DNA of 64,000 bases from Panulirus ornatus. Taxonomy: Eukaryota; Arthropoda; Malacostraca; Decapoda; Palinuridae. Under the pieces are notes generated by a model. The model did not search any database. It was given only the letters and a program-made list of their open reading frames with translations, and was not told the origin of the DNA. Positions 63,001 to 64,000 of the stretch are shown here, in pieces. Numbering within the stretch: position 1 is the first letter of the stretch; every line of letters begins with the position of its first letter. Location: NCBI RefSeq assembly GCF_036320965.1, contig NC_092232.1, positions 54,756,482-54,820,481 on the forward strand, written 5' to 3'. Made by a program: the position numbers and the translations under genes.

Positions 63001-64000
63001 TTTCAGAAGTGGACAAAGGTTCTCTATGTCTGTATCCGTGTACAGATTTTCCTCATTGCCCAGGCGAGTGAGGAGGAACAAACTTGAGTCAGTACAGACA
63101 CTATCAAGACTCAGACAGAGATACTCTGTTAAGAATTCCTTCATCAACTTATCAAAGTCAGGTTGAGGTATGAGCGCCGAGTCCTGGAATACCCTGTAAC
63201 ACTCGTGGGTGAGATGCTTCAAGAAGTTGTCTCGATCTTGGGTTTCCTCATCTCCCAGCTGGAGGCCCCTCAGCATCGATATCACCTGTCGAGGATGGCT
63301 GACCAGTGCCACATGATCTCGACATTGGACCTGGCTCTTCTCCTCCATGCGGCGGTACAGATAGACAATGGCCTCGGCAACTACGGTTTTCAAACACTTT
63401 ACCTCTTGTTCCAGATGGCCTAACGTTTTATCAAATAACTTCTTGAAGATCCCTTCTAACTCGTTATTCTCAAAGTCTGGTAGTCTTAGAGTGTGGAAAG
63501 ATTCCGACCAATATGTGTCGACGTGATTACTGATCTCTTGTGCTCTCTCCTGGCCCAAGCGACATTCTTTTGTTTGGAAGGTAAACATGTAGCATATGTC
63601 GGGGACCTGAAGAAATGCCTTGCTCTCGTGGCTATACAACCTGCCATGATTTGCTGTGAACTTCACTGTCGCCAGAATTTCATGCAACTGGGTCTCTCCC
63701 TCGCTACAGTGAAGATCGTCGATTAGCAAATGCAACTTTGACCTTTTGCATGCAAGAACACTCGCTCCCTGCTTCATGAGACAACCTTCAATCATGTTTT
63801 GAATATCCCTTGGTCGAGTACCAGCTGTGTAGCTCAGCACTGTCGCCTGTCTCTTGGGGTCGTGGGTCTGCTTCAAAACATTGATGATCGTAGTTTTCGC
63901 AGACCCAGGAGCACCTTTGAGGAGAACTGGGATCCCCTGGGCCATTAGTAGCTGAATCATTCTGGGATACTTGATGATCCTGTCTGTCGTAATGACATCA
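54505..64000 (-). CDS. Dynein heavy chain, 3' part (AAA3 to C-terminus), 5' end beyond the window
   Basis: Two exons are visible: 64000-60245 and 56812 to 54633 or 54505, joined across a 3.4-kb intron in phase (CG plus C makes Arg). Together they give about 1980-2020 aa of motor domain. In order: AAA3 with DVITTDRIIKYPRMIQLLM and a P-loop GAPGSAKTT; AAA4 with GPEGCGKKTCARLAS; coiled-coil 1, microtubule-binding domain and coiled-coil 2 of the stalk; AAA5 and AAA6; then the C-terminal domain with ERLVLRGARWD. Dynein heavy chains are minus-end-directed microtubule motors of cytoplasm, cilia and flagella. The small-domain motifs look axonemal (DNAH-like), but the sequence is divergent, and a DNHD1-type protein is possible, so no symbol is given. 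AAA1, the main ATPase site, lies outside the window. The very large exons contrast with the 10-exon transporter nearby. Confidence 0.88.
57041..57120. repeat. (AAT)n microsatellite
   Basis: An AAT run with GAT and ACAG interruptions at the right end. Confidence 0.95.
57180..57475. repeat. Decayed repeat, about 30-bp period (CTAGAACAGCCGGCA)
   Basis: Phrases (C/T)CTAGAAC(A/G)(G/A)CCGGC(A/T) recur about nine times with strong divergence. A 123-codon minus-strand frame over the region is not a gene. Confidence 0.7.
58217..58577. repeat. 37-bp minisatellite, about ten copies
   Basis: Unit ACTGAAGTTACACTGTCGAC followed by AAACGGTTGTAAACAAC. One internal copy near 58370 is missing about 15 bases, and several have ATGATTG for ACGGTTG. 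Each unit has the GTCGAC palindrome. Confidence 0.96.
58865..58970. repeat. Two-copy direct repeat, about 45 bp
   Basis: CTGATGGTGGGCCATGCATG and GTGGATTTCCTGGGTGT occur twice in tandem with a CATGAC spacer. Confidence 0.9.
59210..59475 (-). mobile_element. RTE LINE-related decapod repeat fragment
   Basis: The plus strand contains CATGCCTCTCACCCTCTTG, AATGTTCAGGTCCCGATACC, then CTCCAAGGGACTTAAAGCA, TTCCACCTCCTGCAATTTCT and CCCCCTTCAAACATAACC. These correspond to two separate parts of the long decapod RTE repeat, so the copy is internally deleted. It lies in the dynein intron. Confidence 0.65.
59476..60240. other. Dynein intron, nothing recognised
   Basis: AT-rich sequence without recognised repeats or exons. 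Confidence 0.5.
60245..64000 (-). CDS. Dynein heavy chain exon: AAA3, AAA4, stalk, AAA5 (open at the window edge)
   Basis: An uninterrupted 3756-nt frame reaches the right edge, so the first visible codon is not the start; the Met at 63960 is internal. AAA3 Walker A is GAPGSAKTT (about 63915-63890), with Ala in place of the usual Gly before Lys. Walker B is LLIDDLHC (about 63715). AAA4 has GPEGCGKKT (about 62820), where Lys replaces the Ser/Thr after the P-loop Lys, as dynein AAA4 often deviates here, and VVIDWN (about 62665). Coiled-coil 1 spans about 62260-62000. The microtubule-binding domain includes KLDRITRAEFESLKSLGRPP (about 61950-61890), and coiled-coil 2 spans about 61610-61400. AAA5 includes LILDPHSILERWIRNWK (about 61080-61030), and a helical segment follows. 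Donor TACCG|GTGAGG at 60245. Confidence 0.92.

Overview
The window looks like nuclear DNA of a decapod crustacean (inference). It has intron-split genes and an extreme load of di- and trinucleotide microsatellites and 20-37 bp minisatellites. It also carries degenerate CR1-like and RTE-like non-LTR retrotransposons and a short repeat whose end motif CCCCAGGGATA and internal motif GCGAGGTAGCG I recognise from decapod sequence. There are no bacterial or phage features.

Three protein genes can be supported. (1) Positions 304-13741, plus strand: a complete 10-exon major-facilitator transporter of the SLC49 family, closest to SLC49A3 (MFSD7), 535 aa, with every splice junction in phase. Its intron 9 holds an antisense CR1-like LINE. 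(2) Positions 31912-50564, plus strand: a 4-exon, 230-aa four-transmembrane protein with a PPxY-containing, proline-rich tail, resembling the LAPTM/Mtp lysosomal family. Its first intron is about 16 kb and packed with repeats and retroelement debris. (3) Positions 54505-64000, minus strand: the 3' half of a dynein heavy chain gene, from AAA3 through AAA4, stalk, AAA5, AAA6 and the C-terminal domain. It has only two very large exons in the window, and its 5' part lies beyond the right edge.

Between genes 1 and 2 (13.7-31.9 kb) is a repeat-rich region. It contains a 1.5-kb, 23-bp satellite with higher-order structure, a fold-back element, several minisatellites and one orphan TATA-box/first-exon/second-exon arrangement (16277-16687) that could encode a small unrecognised 80-aa protein.

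The most unusual pattern is that minisatellites of 31-33 bp are built on splice junctions. Four 33-bp units end exactly at the exon 5 acceptor of gene 1. Three units of 31-32 bp, each with a full acceptor plus the first six exon bases, precede exon 7. A 31-bp array grows out of the exon 1 donor of gene 2, repeating the 5' splice site many times. Nothing suggests that the three genes act in one pathway: one is a membrane transporter, one a probable endolysosomal membrane protein and one a motor ATPase. All identifications come from reading the sequence and remembered family motifs; no database search was run.
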